Part shown: piece after piece, positions 9,665-18,323 of the stretch
Numbering within the stretch: the first letter of the stretch is position 1
Layout of the letters: each line of letters begins with the position of its first letter
Assembly (NCBI GenBank): GCA_963597355.1
Contig: CAVBPR010000006.1
Coordinates: forward strand, 1-64,000
Direction: 5' to 3'
DNA: 64,000 bases
Source: UMGS1766 sp963597355
GTDB taxonomy: Bacteria > Bacillota > Clostridia > Oscillospirales > Oscillospiraceae
Program-made: the position numbers and the translations under genes
Notes under the pieces: generated by a model
The model's input: only the letters and a program-made list of their open reading frames with translations
Database searches by the model: none
Told to the model about the DNA's origin: nothing

Positions 9665-9943
9665 GATTTTCAACTAAGGCTGTCGCACAATTTCTGTACT
9701 CTCTGCATTTTCTGTCGCCTATGCAAATTTAGAAAACATCCTTCCTGTACGACGACACATGGAGCATCGGTTTCATTATGGGCAGATGCATCTTTAGCAG
9801 TCATATTTGTACCAAAATAATTTTTGCAAACTTTTTGCAATGAAATACATAAAATCTATTGACTTTACCCCCCCATGGTAACATTTGGATATCATTGTCC
9901 ACAGATGTATCTCAGCGCAAATTCAAGCACAGGAGGAAAACAA

Positions 9944-12061
9944 ATGAAAAGAAAACTTTTGGCAACGGCAATGTCACTATTGTTGTTGCTGGGGCTGTTT
10001 CCAACCGCTTATGCAGTTGAGCCCCAAAGCGCGACGCTGTCCATCACAGCATCGCAAACCACAGCAAAAACAGGGGATGAAGTTACATTCAGCGTTATTT
10101 TATCTAAATGCAGCAACTTGCTCAGTGTTGAAATCAACATTCCAATACCCGATGGTTTGACTTACAAATCCGGCTCCATGACATCCGAATTAAAGGACGA
10201 AGGTAACGAATTCTTCGGATATAATTGGACTTATAAAGAAAAGAACAACAGTGCCTTGATCAGCCTGATTCCCCTAGATCTGTCTACACCAACGCAGGTC
10301 ACAGCTGACACAACGATCGCCACCTTCACTTGCACCGTTGACGAAGGTTACACACGCACCGCTGTTGTCGACTTCGGTAAAGTCGATGTGCATCATGGTT
10401 CCATGTCGAACAACAGCACCGTCAGCTTTACATACAGCCCTGCTGTGGTTTCTATCGAAGGTATTAACCCTGTAACTGGCATCACCACCACACCTGCCAG
10501 CGTAACCCTCGAAAAGGGTACAACACAGGCGTTAACTACCGCGCTCATTCCCTCCAACGCCACCAATCGAATCGTAACCTACACCACCAGCAACCAAAGC
10601 GTTGCAACCGTTAGCGCCGACGGCATTATCACTGCTGTCGGTGAAGGCACAGCCACCATTACCGCTACCGCTGCAGACGGCGGCTACACTGCAACCTGTG
10701 CCGTAACTGTCCCTCACCAGCATGTCTACAGCAACAACTGGACAAGCGATGCCACACAGCATTGGCATGAGTGCACCGCAAAGGACGGCGCTAAGAGTGA
10801 GACAGCAGCGCACAGCGGCGGCACTGCCACCTGCAAGAAGTTAGCAAAATGCGACGTTTGCGGCGCAAGCTATGGTGAATATGCAGCTCACACTCTGACT
10901 GCGGTTGCCCGCGTAGAACCAACACATTACACTACCGGCAACATCGCTTACTACGAATGCACCACCTGCGGCAAATATTTTTCCGATGCCGATGCAACCA
11001 CTGAGATCACAAAGGACTTCACCGTGCTGGCGATTGTTCCTCATAATTACAGTACGGAATGGAGTACCAATGACACCCAGCACTGGAAGGAATGCGGCTG
11101 TGGCAACAAAATTGAAACTGCTGACCACACCTTCACCTGGGTAATCGACACTCCTGCTACTGAAGAGTACACCGGTGTAAAGCATGAGGTCTGCACCATT
11201 TGCGGTCTGGTGCGCAGCGAAGGCACTGTCATCGAAAAGTTGACCCACGCAATGACACACCATGATGCTGTTGCCGCGACCTGCATTGCCGAGGGAAACG
11301 TGGAATATTACAGTTGCTCCAACTGCGGCAAGAACTATGCCAATGAGGCAGGTACGCAAGTTCTGGAAACCATTGTTACCACAATCGACGCCAACAATCA
11401 CACCGGCAACACCGATGTGAGAGATGCTAGTGAAGCGACCTGCACCGAAGACGGCTACACTGGTGATAGTTACTGCACAGATTGCAATACAAAGCTAGAA
11501 ACTGGTTCAGTGCTTGATGCACTGGGTCATGATCTGAACAAGGTCGAAGCGGTTGAAGCAACCCATGCCGCTGCCGGCAACACGGAGCACTACGTCTGCA
11601 CTCGCTGCAGTGCGCTATTTACCGACGCTGATGGAAAAAATGCTGTCACTGCAGAAAACATAGTGATTCCGCAGATCTCTCACGAAATCGATGCGGAGAA
11701 GTGGGAATCTGACGCAGAAAACCACTGGAACATCTGCACTGGCTGTGATGCCCATGTCAATGAGGCAGCTCATACTTATGGCGACTGGACAGTCACGAAA
11801 GCCGCTACCTCTACGGAAGACGGTGAGCAAACCCATAGCTGTGCTATTTGTGGCTATGTTGCCTCTGAAAAGATTACAGCAACTGGCACGAGCCCGAACT
11901 CCACCTCCAACAGCAATAACGGTTCTAACACCAACCAGAATAATACTGGCATTAAGACTGGAGATACCAGCATGGTAGAACTGTTCTGCGCTCTGATTGC
12001 AGTTGCTTTCGCCAGTGCGATAGCTCTGGTTATCATCAGCAAAAAGCGATCCAAAAGATAA
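9944..12061 (+). CDS. Surface protein: cohesin-like, Big_2 and CxxC repeats
   Basis: A 705-residue exported protein. It starts at MKRKLLATAM, where AGGAGG lies eight bases upstream; an earlier in-frame ATG has no site. Residues 1-24 are a signal peptide ending TAYA. Residues about 29-165 look like a cohesin domain (LSITASQTTAKTGDEVTFSV...). Residues about 180-258 form a bacterial Ig-like Big_2 domain (GTATITATA). From about 260 to 660 come repeated cysteine-pair units (CTTCGKYF, CSNCGKNY, CTRCSALF). The C-terminus has GIKTGDTS, a hydrophobic stretch and KKRSKR, a plausible sortase-type anchor. No catalytic domain is seen; a binding or scaffold role is likely. The next genes encode an anchored membrane protein and a dockerin protein. 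Between 9665 and 9943 no other gene or convincing promoter was seen. Confidence 0.85.
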   Translation: MKRKLLATAMSLLLLLGLFPTAYAVEPQSATLSITASQTTAKTGDEVTFSVILSKCSNLLSVEINIPIPDGLTYKSGSMTSELKDEGNEFFGYNWTYKEKNNSALISLIPLDLSTPTQVTADTTIATFTCTVDEGYTRTAVVDFGKVDVHHGSMSNNSTVSFTYSPAVVSIEGINPVTGITTTPASVTLEKGTTQALTTALIPSNATNRIVTYTTSNQSVATVSADGIITAVGEGTATITATAADGGYTATCAVTVPHQHVYSNNWTSDATQHWHECTAKDGAKSETAAHSGGTATCKKLAKCDVCGASYGEYAAHTLTAVARVEPTHYTTGNIAYYECTTCGKYFSDADATTEITKDFTVLAIVPHNYSTEWSTNDTQHWKECGCGNKIETADHTFTWVIDTPATEEYTGVKHEVCTICGLVRSEGTVIEKLTHAMTHHDAVAATCIAEGNVEYYSCSNCGKNYANEAGTQVLETIVTTIDANNHTGNTDVRDASEATCTEDGYTGDSYCTDCNTKLETGSVLDALGHDLNKVEAVEATHAAAGNTEHYVCTRCSALFTDADGKNAVTAENIVIPQISHEIDAEKWESDAENHWNICTGCDAHVNEAAHTYGDWTVTKAATSTEDGEQTHSCAICGYVASEKITATGTSPNSTSNSNNGSNTNQNNTGIKTGDTSMVELFCALIAVAFASAIALVIISKKRSKR

Positions 12062-12094
12062 TTACCTGATTCAGCGCCTACCCTTAATCCCCGG

Positions 12095-12130
12095 GCGGCG
12101 GCAATGGAGCTGCCATTGCCGCCGCTTTTT
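12095..12130 (+). terminator. Terminator after the cohesin-like protein gene
   Basis: Perfect 13-base arms GCGGCGGCAATGG and CCATTGCCGCCGC around a 5-base loop, followed by TTTTT. Confidence 0.9.
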
Positions 12131-12160
12131 GCATCCAAATAGCAAGGAGAAACAACAACT

Positions 12161-12604
12161 ATGAGTAACACACCTTATCGTGGTCATCACGCAGTCCAGA
12201 CAAAACACAGAACACCATTGTTTGTGATTCTTCCCATTACCGTCCTGCTGGTTATCGCAGTGATTGTCGTTTTTTTGCTGGTGGTAAAGAACGACAACTC
12301 GTCTGCAGGGGAACACTTTGCAGATAAAACAGTAGCAATCACAACCGACAGCTCTCTTGTCGGCACATGGATCTATGACGAATATACTCGATACGAGTTC
12401 ACGGTAGACGGAAGTGGACAGATGCTGCTGGACGACACATCCTACCCTTTCACTTATTCCGTCGATGGTGATCAACTTCACCTGGACTTTGCTGACGATG
12501 TGATAACCGACGCAACCTACGCCTTTACAACTGTGGATAATCAATTGACGCTGCAGGGCGGCAAGGGAACTATTGGTGGGAGCTATGATCTGACAAAAGA
12601 ATAA
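12161..12604 (+). CDS. Membrane-anchored DUF5640-like protein
   Basis: A 147-residue protein with a short basic cytoplasmic N-terminus, one transmembrane segment at about 19-43, and an extracellular beta-rich domain. The domain pattern (LVGTWIYDEYTRYEFTVDG, then FTYSVDGDQLHLDF, then NQLTLQGGKGTIGGSYDL) matches the DUF5640 lipocalin-like domain common in Clostridia. Its function is unknown. AAGGAGAA precedes the ATG. It sits between two secreted surface proteins, so a cell-envelope role is likely. Confidence 0.7.
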   Translation: MSNTPYRGHHAVQTKHRTPLFVILPITVLLVIAVIVVFLLVVKNDNSSAGEHFADKTVAITTDSSLVGTWIYDEYTRYEFTVDGSGQMLLDDTSYPFTYSVDGDQLHLDFADDVITDATYAFTTVDNQLTLQGGKGTIGGSYDLTKE

Positions 12605-12625
12605 TAAACCGAAAGAAGGAAAATT

Positions 12626-14023
12626 ATGAAACACTATAAGCGAGCATTGTCCTTTGTACTGGCATTAACATTAGCGCTAACAACGCTTCAAAGCATTGCA
12701 TTTGCAGCTGGCAGCAATATTGAAGTAGCATCCGTCTCCACAATTAAAGCAAGCGGCACTTGCGGAGCAGACAGCAACAATCTAACCTGGACCTTGGATA
12801 GTGAAGGAACACTTACGATAACAGGAAGCGGGCAAATGTCAGATTTTGAGTTTATGCAATCGCCCTGGATCGATAATATACAACTAATCAGAAAAATAGT
12901 AATTTCTGAGAATGTGACATCCATCGGTGAATTTGCATTTTGGGGATGTGACAATCTTGCCAGCATTGTTATAGCAGACAGCGTGACTACAATTGGACGC
13001 GCTGCATTTGCTGAATGCAACGCTCTAACAAGCATCAATCTTCCAAATAATCTGGTATCCATTGGAAGTGATGCATTCGCCCCGTGTGCTGGTCTCATCA
13101 GCATCACAATTCCAAATAGTGTAATCACTATTGGGCAGGGTGCATTTACAGGGTGTAGCAGTTTGAAAAATATCTCTCTTTCCAGCAACCTAGATAAAAT
13201 TGAAGGTTATATGTTTAGTGGGTGTAGCAGTTTAGAAAGTATAACTATTCCCGTGGGCGTTAAAGAAATCGGAAATAAAGCCTTTAACGCCTGTTCAATG
13301 GACAGCATAACCATTCCATACACGGTTACAAAGATTGACTCCTCTGCTTTTGCGTATTTCACCGTCTCCGCCGTACATTTCATGGGCGATGCCCCGGAAT
13401 TCGGGAAAGAGGCTTTTGACGGTGTAACTGCTACTGTCTGTTATCCTGTGAACAACGCAACCTATACAGTGGAAAATATGCTGAATTATGGTGGAAAATT
13501 AACCTGGATCGAAGCTGACCCCGTTTTTTATCGCTACAACCTGTACATAAGTGACCTTGTAAACAATTATAAATTTATGGTTTATCCCTCAACCATGACA
13601 GATGCAGAAATTCGTGCAGATCTTGCCGTCGGCGCTCAGGCTCTCATAGCAGTCATTCCGGATCAAAAAGTAATTTTTGAAGAGGACGGCACATTGACAC
13701 AACACACCTCATTCAATATTGCTCAAGGGAACTATAAGTCTGTCCTTACAGGAACCGATACAGATGGTAATTCTTTAGTGCCTGCTATTCTTGCTATCGC
13801 CATCAATCAAGATGGAGGTCTGGACGCCGGAGGCCTAAGTCAGTATGGCGATATGGATGGCGATGGTAAATTCAGCGTATGGGATGCCACTCTTGCCTAT
13901 GCCGCATTGACTGGGGCAAAAACACTTGATGATTACAGCAAATCCTGTGCCGATCTCGACAACGACGGCGAGCTGACCGTATGGGAAGTTACACAGATTT
14001 ACAACAAGGTAATCAATGAATAA
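12626..14023 (+). CDS. Secreted leucine-rich-repeat protein with dockerin
   Basis: A 465-residue exported protein. Residues 1-27 are a signal peptide (IAFA cleavage). Residues about 60-260 are BspA-type leucine-rich repeats (TSIGEFAFWGCDNLASIVI and similar units of about 23 residues). The C-terminal 60 residues hold two EF-hand-like segments, DMDGDGKFSVWDATLAYAAL and DLDNDGELTVWEVTQIY, the pattern of a type I dockerin. Dockerins bind cohesins, and the protein two genes upstream has a cohesin-like domain, so they may form a surface complex; that pairing is inferred. AAGGAAA precedes the ATG. A strong terminator follows. Confidence 0.85.
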   Translation: MKHYKRALSFVLALTLALTTLQSIAFAAGSNIEVASVSTIKASGTCGADSNNLTWTLDSEGTLTITGSGQMSDFEFMQSPWIDNIQLIRKIVISENVTSIGEFAFWGCDNLASIVIADSVTTIGRAAFAECNALTSINLPNNLVSIGSDAFAPCAGLISITIPNSVITIGQGAFTGCSSLKNISLSSNLDKIEGYMFSGCSSLESITIPVGVKEIGNKAFNACSMDSITIPYTVTKIDSSAFAYFTVSAVHFMGDAPEFGKEAFDGVTATVCYPVNNATYTVENMLNYGGKLTWIEADPVFYRYNLYISDLVNNYKFMVYPSTMTDAEIRADLAVGAQALIAVIPDQKVIFEEDGTLTQHTSFNIAQGNYKSVLTGTDTDGNSLVPAILAIAINQDGGLDAGGLSQYGDMDGDGKFSVWDATLAYAALTGAKTLDDYSKSCADLDNDGELTVWEVTQIYNKVINE

Positions 14024-14083
14024 CCATTAAGTCATCCTGATTGAGATACTTGAATTATTTCTTTGAAATTTCTACCGTCCATA

Positions 14084-14123
14084 AAAAGTTCCTCTATGAT
14101 GCCAGCATCATAGAGGAACTTTT
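14084..14123. terminator. Bidirectional terminator between dockerin gene and trx
   Basis: Perfect 18-base arms (AAAAGTTCCTCTATGATG and its complement) around CCAG. A-run and T-run flanks make it work in both directions between convergent genes. Confidence 0.9.
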
Positions 14124-14187
14124 CGTTATGGCAAAACAGCTTGCTTAAAATCTATTTTTGCTTTTGCAATTTATCTGCTTGAGCCGC

Positions 14188-14511
14188 TCAACCTTCCACA
14201 GCCAAGTCCAGCGTTTCAATGTACATTTCTGCCGGCAAAGCGCCTACCTTACGGTCGATGATCTCACCGTCTTTGAAGATGATCACATTGGGAATCGACA
14301 TCACTTCATATTCCTGGGCAAGCTCCGGCTGCTGATCCACATCCACTTTGCCGATGATTGCCCGACCTTCATATTCCTTGCCCAATTGCTCGATCAGAGG
14401 AGCAATCATCTTGCAAGGGCCACACCAGGTTGCCCAAAAGTCCACCAGCATGACGCCGCCCTTGGCCTTCGCTTCTTCGAAACTGTTTTTGTCAAAATGA
14501 ATCACTGCCAT
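14188..14511 (-). CDS. trxA: Thioredoxin
   Basis: A 107-residue cytoplasmic dithiol reductant with the classical active site WCGPCK (Cys30, Cys33), the cis-proline SIPNVIIF and the usual VDVDQQPELA. The start at MAVIHFDK is chosen because an AAGGAAG site precedes it; a longer frame runs back into trxB. It lies five bases after the trxB stop, so the two genes form an operon and almost certainly a redox pair. Confidence 0.95.
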   Translation of the reverse strand: MAVIHFDKNSFEEAKAKGGVMLVDFWATWCGPCKMIAPLIEQLGKEYEGRAIIGKVDVDQQPELAQEYEVMSIPNVIIFKDGEIIDRKVGALPAEMYIETLDLAVEG

Positions 14512-14516
14512 AGTAA

Positions 14517-15371
14517 TTACTTCCTTTCCTGCTGCATAAGCTCTTCCGCTGCGCACTCCGCAGCAATTAAGCCCTCTCCGACTGCCTTTGCAATCTGAAG
14601 TGGCTTTCCGGTAATATCTCCAGCGGCAAATACGTTCGGCAAGTTTGTGTGCATTTTCCGATCTACACGCACCGCGCCGTCTTCCAGCGCCAGATCCGGC
14701 AACAGATCATTTGCTGCCACACTTTCTCGCAGGATAAATACGCCGTCACAAGGCAACATTGCCCCATCCACCGTTACTCCCGTCACCCGGTCAGTTCCAA
14801 CAACCTCAACACGGCTTCCACGCACGTAGGGAATTTCCGATTGCAATCCTTCCGGCGATTGCGGCGAAACATATGTCACCTGGCAGCCGATCGATGCCAG
14901 AAAATTTGCTTCCATCGGCGCATCCTTACTGCGTCCGATCACCACCACAGGATGCTTACGATAAAGCATTCCGTCGCAGGTTGCGCAATAGCTCACGCCA
15001 TGACCCAGCAATTTCTCCTCTCCGACATACTTGGCTCCCCGGGTTACGCCGCCTGTCAGAATCAGTTTTTTCCCTTCGTAAACATCACTGCCTACCGTCA
15101 GAAAAATAGATGATCCCATGCGCATCGCACTAACCGCACGACCAAATACAAAATCAACACCCATACTCCGGGCATGTTCTTCAAATCGGCTCAGCAGTTC
15201 GGCTCCGGTCATTGCCGGCAGACCGAGGTAGTTATCGACTTTTTCTGCCCGAATCAGCGGATTTTGCTGCATTGGATTGGACACGATCAATGCACTGCAG
15301 CCCTTCTGTCGAGCTGCCACTCCGGCGGAAAAACCAGCCGGGCCACCGCCGAGAATTAAAATGTCATGCAT
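14517..15371 (-). CDS. Thioredoxin reductase-like flavoprotein, NADPH motifs missing
   Basis: Reduces the neighbouring thioredoxin through FAD and a redox-active cysteine pair. FAD-binding GGGPAG is at 8-13, the active site CATC at 129-132, and the second FAD motif is FAAGDIT near the C-terminus. At 284 residues it is shorter than NADPH-dependent TrxB (about 310-320). The NADPH-binding region reads VVVIGRSKDAPM instead of GxGxxA, and the HRRxxxR basic motif is replaced by VSPQSPEG. This pattern is known from clostridial ferredoxin-dependent flavin thioredoxin reductases, so electrons may come from ferredoxin. FAD family firm; electron donor inferred. Confidence 0.85.
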   Translation of the reverse strand: MHDILILGGGPAGFSAGVAARQKGCSALIVSNPMQQNPLIRAEKVDNYLGLPAMTGAELLSRFEEHARSMGVDFVFGRAVSAMRMGSSIFLTVGSDVYEGKKLILTGGVTRGAKYVGEEKLLGHGVSYCATCDGMLYRKHPVVVIGRSKDAPMEANFLASIGCQVTYVSPQSPEGLQSEIPYVRGSRVEVVGTDRVTGVTVDGAMLPCDGVFILRESVAANDLLPDLALEDGAVRVDRKMHTNLPNVFAAGDITGKPLQIAKAVGEGLIAAECAAEELMQQERK

Positions 15372-15402
15372 CGGCCCGCCTCCCTTCGTATTACCTACTG
15401 TT

Positions 15403-15430
15403 ATTATATCCTAGTTTGGATAAAACACAA
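15403..15430 (-). promoter_or_regulatory. Promoter of trxB-trxA
   Basis: Minus-strand TTGTGT (15430-15425), 16-base spacer, TATAAT (15408-15403), about 30 bases before the reductase start, which has an AAGGGAGG site. Confidence 0.7.
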
Positions 15431-15451
15431 GAAATATCCAACTGCTTCCCG

Positions 15452-15479
15452 TTGATTTTTCTTCTATTTTCGGTATAAT
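15452..15479 (+). promoter_or_regulatory. Promoter of glnS
   Basis: TTGATT (15452-15457), 16-base spacer, TATAAT (15474-15479). It diverges from the trxB promoter within one short intergenic region. Confidence 0.7.
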
Positions 15480-15514
15480 GTAGGATATATCTTTTGAGAC
15501 AGGAGTGAGCCAAT

Positions 15515-17206
15515 ATGGCAGACGAGGAAAAGAGCACTGTCATGAGCCAGAATTTTATTCATGACTATATCGACAAGGATCTGGCCGCAGGAGGACAGTA
15601 CGAGGGCATGCAGGTACACACCCGTTTCCCACCGGAGCCAAACGGCTATCTTCACATCGGTCACGCAAAGGCCATCTTTGTTGATTTCGGCACTGCCGCG
15701 AAATATTCCGGCATCTGCAATCTCCGCATGGACGACACAAACCCCACCAAAGAAGACGTGGAATTTGTCGACGCGATTCAGGAGGACATTCACTGGCTGG
15801 GTTATGACTGGGCGGAATTCCACTACGCAAGTGATTACTTTGAACAGATGTATCAGTATGCCGTCGAACTGATCAAGAAGGGCCTGGCTTATGTCTGTCA
15901 GCTTTCCGCCGAAGAAATGAGCGCCAACCGCGGCGATGTAATTACACCCGCAATCAGCCCCTATCGGGATCGCCCCATCGAAGAATCCCTTGAGCTGTTT
16001 CAGCGGATGAAAAATGGCGAATTCCCTGATGGCGCCATGACCCTCCGTGCCAAGATTGATTTGGCCAGCGGCAACTTTAACATGCGGGACCCTGCTATTT
16101 ACCGCATCAAGCATATGCACCATCACCGCACCGGTGACGAATGGTGCATCTATCCCATGTATGACTTCGCCCATCCCATCGAAGACGCACTGGAGGGCAT
16201 CACCCATTCCCTGTGCACCCTTGAATTTGAGGATCACCGCCCCCTGTATGACTGGGTTATCGATAACATTACCATCCCCTATCACAAGCCCCGTCAGATT
16301 GAATTTGCCCGTCTCGGCATTGACCATACCGTTATGAGCAAACGAAAGCTGCGTCAACTGGTGGAGCAGCACTACGTTTCCGGCTGGGACGACCCCCGCA
16401 TGCCCACCATTTGCGGACTGCGCCGCCGTGGCTATACTCCCGCCGCCATTCGTTCCTTCTCCGAGCAAATCGGCGTTTCCAAAGCCGCCTCCACCGTGGA
16501 GTATTCTTTCCTGGAGCACTGCCTCCGTTCGGATCTGGACAATACCGCTCAGCGGGTTATGGCAGTAATCCGTCCCTTAAAGCTGATTATCACAAACTAT
16601 CCCGAGGGACAAAGTGAAACCTTTGACGTAGAAAATCATCCCAAGAACCCCGAAATGGGCACTCATACCGTCACCTTCTCCCGAGAGCTTTATATCGAGC
16701 AGGAAGATTTCCTCGAAACTCCGATTCCCAAGTACAAGCGCCTGTATCCCGACGGACTGGAGTGCCGCTTAAAGAGCGCCTATCTGATCCGTTGCACCGG
16801 TTGCCGAAAGGATGAAGACGGCAACATTATCGAGGTATATGCGGAGTACGATCCAGACTCCAGAGGCGGCAATCCCGCTGACGGCCGCAAAGTAAAAGGC
16901 GCCACCATCCACTGGGTTGACGCCGCCACTGCCGTCACCGCTGAAGTTCGCCTCTATGACAATCTTTTCTCCGACGCCGCTCCTGACGCAGGGGGAAAAG
17001 ATTTTCTGGAGTGCCTGAATCCAAACTCACTGGAAGTGTTGACCGACTGCAAACTGGAGTCCTCTTTGGCAACCGCTTCCGCACCCGCATCGTTCCAGTT
17101 TATGCGGCAGGGTTATTTCTGCGTAGACAACCGGGATTCAAAGCCCGGAGCGCCGGTATTCAATCGCAGCGTATCCCTCAAGGATGGATTTAAAGCAGGT
17201 AAATAA
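15515..17206 (+). CDS. glnS: Glutaminyl-tRNA synthetase
   Basis: Class Ib synthetase charging tRNA-Gln directly. The 563-residue protein has the HIGH motif (HIGHAK, 47-52) within PPEPNGYLHIGH, the GlnRS-type tRNA-Gln binding insert, a KMSKS-type VMSKRKL near 273, and the two-beta-barrel C-terminal domain. The PPEPNGYLHIGHA context is that of GlnRS rather than bacterial GluRS. Many Firmicutes lack GlnRS and use GatCAB instead, so its presence is a lineage marker. An AGGAGTG site precedes the ATG. Confidence 0.95.
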   Translation: MADEEKSTVMSQNFIHDYIDKDLAAGGQYEGMQVHTRFPPEPNGYLHIGHAKAIFVDFGTAAKYSGICNLRMDDTNPTKEDVEFVDAIQEDIHWLGYDWAEFHYASDYFEQMYQYAVELIKKGLAYVCQLSAEEMSANRGDVITPAISPYRDRPIEESLELFQRMKNGEFPDGAMTLRAKIDLASGNFNMRDPAIYRIKHMHHHRTGDEWCIYPMYDFAHPIEDALEGITHSLCTLEFEDHRPLYDWVIDNITIPYHKPRQIEFARLGIDHTVMSKRKLRQLVEQHYVSGWDDPRMPTICGLRRRGYTPAAIRSFSEQIGVSKAASTVEYSFLEHCLRSDLDNTAQRVMAVIRPLKLIITNYPEGQSETFDVENHPKNPEMGTHTVTFSRELYIEQEDFLETPIPKYKRLYPDGLECRLKSAYLIRCTGCRKDEDGNIIEVYAEYDPDSRGGNPADGRKVKGATIHWVDAATAVTAEVRLYDNLFSDAAPDAGGKDFLECLNPNSLEVLTDCKLESSLATASAPASFQFMRQGYFCVDNRDSKPGAPVFNRSVSLKDGFKAGK

Positions 17207-17238
17207 TTCGTTCCGTTTTTGAAATGGGGGTGCATTGT

Positions 17239-18129
17239 ATGCCAAGTGATGTATCCATCCGATGTCTGCTGGCCGCCGCCCGCTATAACAGCTTCACGAA
17301 AACAGCGGAGGAGCTTTATATGACCCGGCAAGCAGTCAGTCAGCAGATTGCCGCTTTAGAGCGGGAACTTGGTGCCAAGCTGTTCGACCGGACAACCTCC
17401 AAGGTAATTCCAACCGCAGTTGGTGAGCTGTATATCCGTTTCTTCGAAGAAGAACTGCTTCGATGGGACGAGGTGCAGCGCAAAGCGGAATCCATCTTGC
17501 AGCAGGAAGGCGAGCGGATTTACGTTGGCTGTCTTTACGCTACCGATCTCGGTGACCAGATTCTCGAACGCATGGAACAAAGCCGCAATCAGGGGCTCAG
17601 CTTCGATATCATTTGGGAACGCAGAGAGGCCCACGAACTGCTGGCACAGCTTTTGGAAGGCAAACAAGACGTCATTTTTGTCTTTGACCAGACGGTATTA
17701 AATTCGCCGGAGATCAACCGACTGGATTATTTCTCTTTCGCTCGATCCCAAGGTGTGATTGCCGTTCGAAAGACACATCCTCTTGTCCGTCCCGGTGCAG
17801 CTGCAAAGGACTTTGTAGATCAACCCTGTTACCTGGCAGAAGGGATGCAGCCCGGTTCACAAACAAAAGCAGACTTCCTGCGGGATTTTGCTCAATGCGG
17901 TCTGAATTTTACCGACGTGCGCGTTTTACCTAACCGCGAATCCGTGCAGACCATGGTTGAATCCGGCCGTGGTATTACAACCTGTACAGACATGGAGCGG
18001 TTTATTCACTACTCCAATATTGTCAGTTACCCCACTGACCGCTTTCAGAATATCTACTGCGTTTGGCGGCGTTCTGAACAACGGCCTCATGTCAAGGCAT
18101 TTCTCTCCTTGCTCCAAAGCGGGCAATAA
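17239..18129 (+). CDS. LysR-family transcriptional regulator (first accessory locus)
   Basis: A 296-residue LysR-type regulator. The N-terminal winged helix-turn-helix contains SFTKTAEELYMTRQAVSQQIAALERELGA split over residues 14-42, and the rest is the two-lobed effector-binding domain. The ATG at 17239 is preferred because GGGGGTG precedes it. It lies 32 bases after glnS without an obvious promoter of its own and directly upstream of a permease/SnoaL operon in the same direction. LysR proteins normally control adjacent genes, so it is the likely regulator of that operon and perhaps of the hydrolase pair at 22.3-23.9 kb. The inducer is unknown. Confidence 0.88.
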   Translation: MPSDVSIRCLLAAARYNSFTKTAEELYMTRQAVSQQIAALERELGAKLFDRTTSKVIPTAVGELYIRFFEEELLRWDEVQRKAESILQQEGERIYVGCLYATDLGDQILERMEQSRNQGLSFDIIWERREAHELLAQLLEGKQDVIFVFDQTVLNSPEINRLDYFSFARSQGVIAVRKTHPLVRPGAAAKDFVDQPCYLAEGMQPGSQTKADFLRDFAQCGLNFTDVRVLPNRESVQTMVESGRGITTCTDMERFIHYSNIVSYPTDRFQNIYCVWRRSEQRPHVKAFLSLLQSGQ

Positions 18130-18144
18130 AACTGAATCGTATGA

Positions 18145-18189
18145 AAAAAGATTGACAAGTGCTCTTCTGAGTCGCTTGTCAATCTTTTT
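18145..18189 (+). terminator. Terminator after the LysR gene
   Basis: Perfect 15-base arms AAAAAGATTGACAAG and CTTGTCAATCTTTTT around a 15-base loop. It isolates glnS/lysR transcription from the permease operon. Confidence 0.85.
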
Positions 18190-18216
18190 GTTTACAGCAC
18201 AGTAAAAAAGGCTTGC

Positions 18217-18245
18217 TTGTCAAGTATTCTCCGGAATGTTATAAC
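18217..18245 (+). promoter_or_regulatory. Promoter of the permease/SnoaL operon
   Basis: TTGTCA (18217-18222), 17-base spacer, TATAAC (18240-18245). The start site would fall near 18252, immediately before a palindrome. Confidence 0.75.
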
Positions 18246-18255
18246 AAAAGTGCAC

Positions 18256-18271
18256 AAAGAAACGTTTCTTT
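18256..18271 (+). promoter_or_regulatory. Perfect palindrome, candidate operator
   Basis: AAAGAAACGTTTCTTT is a perfect 16-base dyad just downstream of the predicted transcription start. The central AAACGTTT with a CG axis is typical of LacI/GalR-family operators and resembles catabolite-responsive cre sites. A repressor bound here would block the permease operon; the binding protein is not encoded nearby. Confidence 0.55.
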
Positions 18272-18323
18272 CACTCGCAACCAAAGGCATATTTAACAAT
18301 TTTTATTGAGGGAGGAAAAGAAA

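Noticed and set aside
9665..9943. Promoter for the cohesin-like protein gene
   Set aside because: TTGACT at 9859 and two TTGCAA copies were examined, but none has a good -10 at acceptable spacing.
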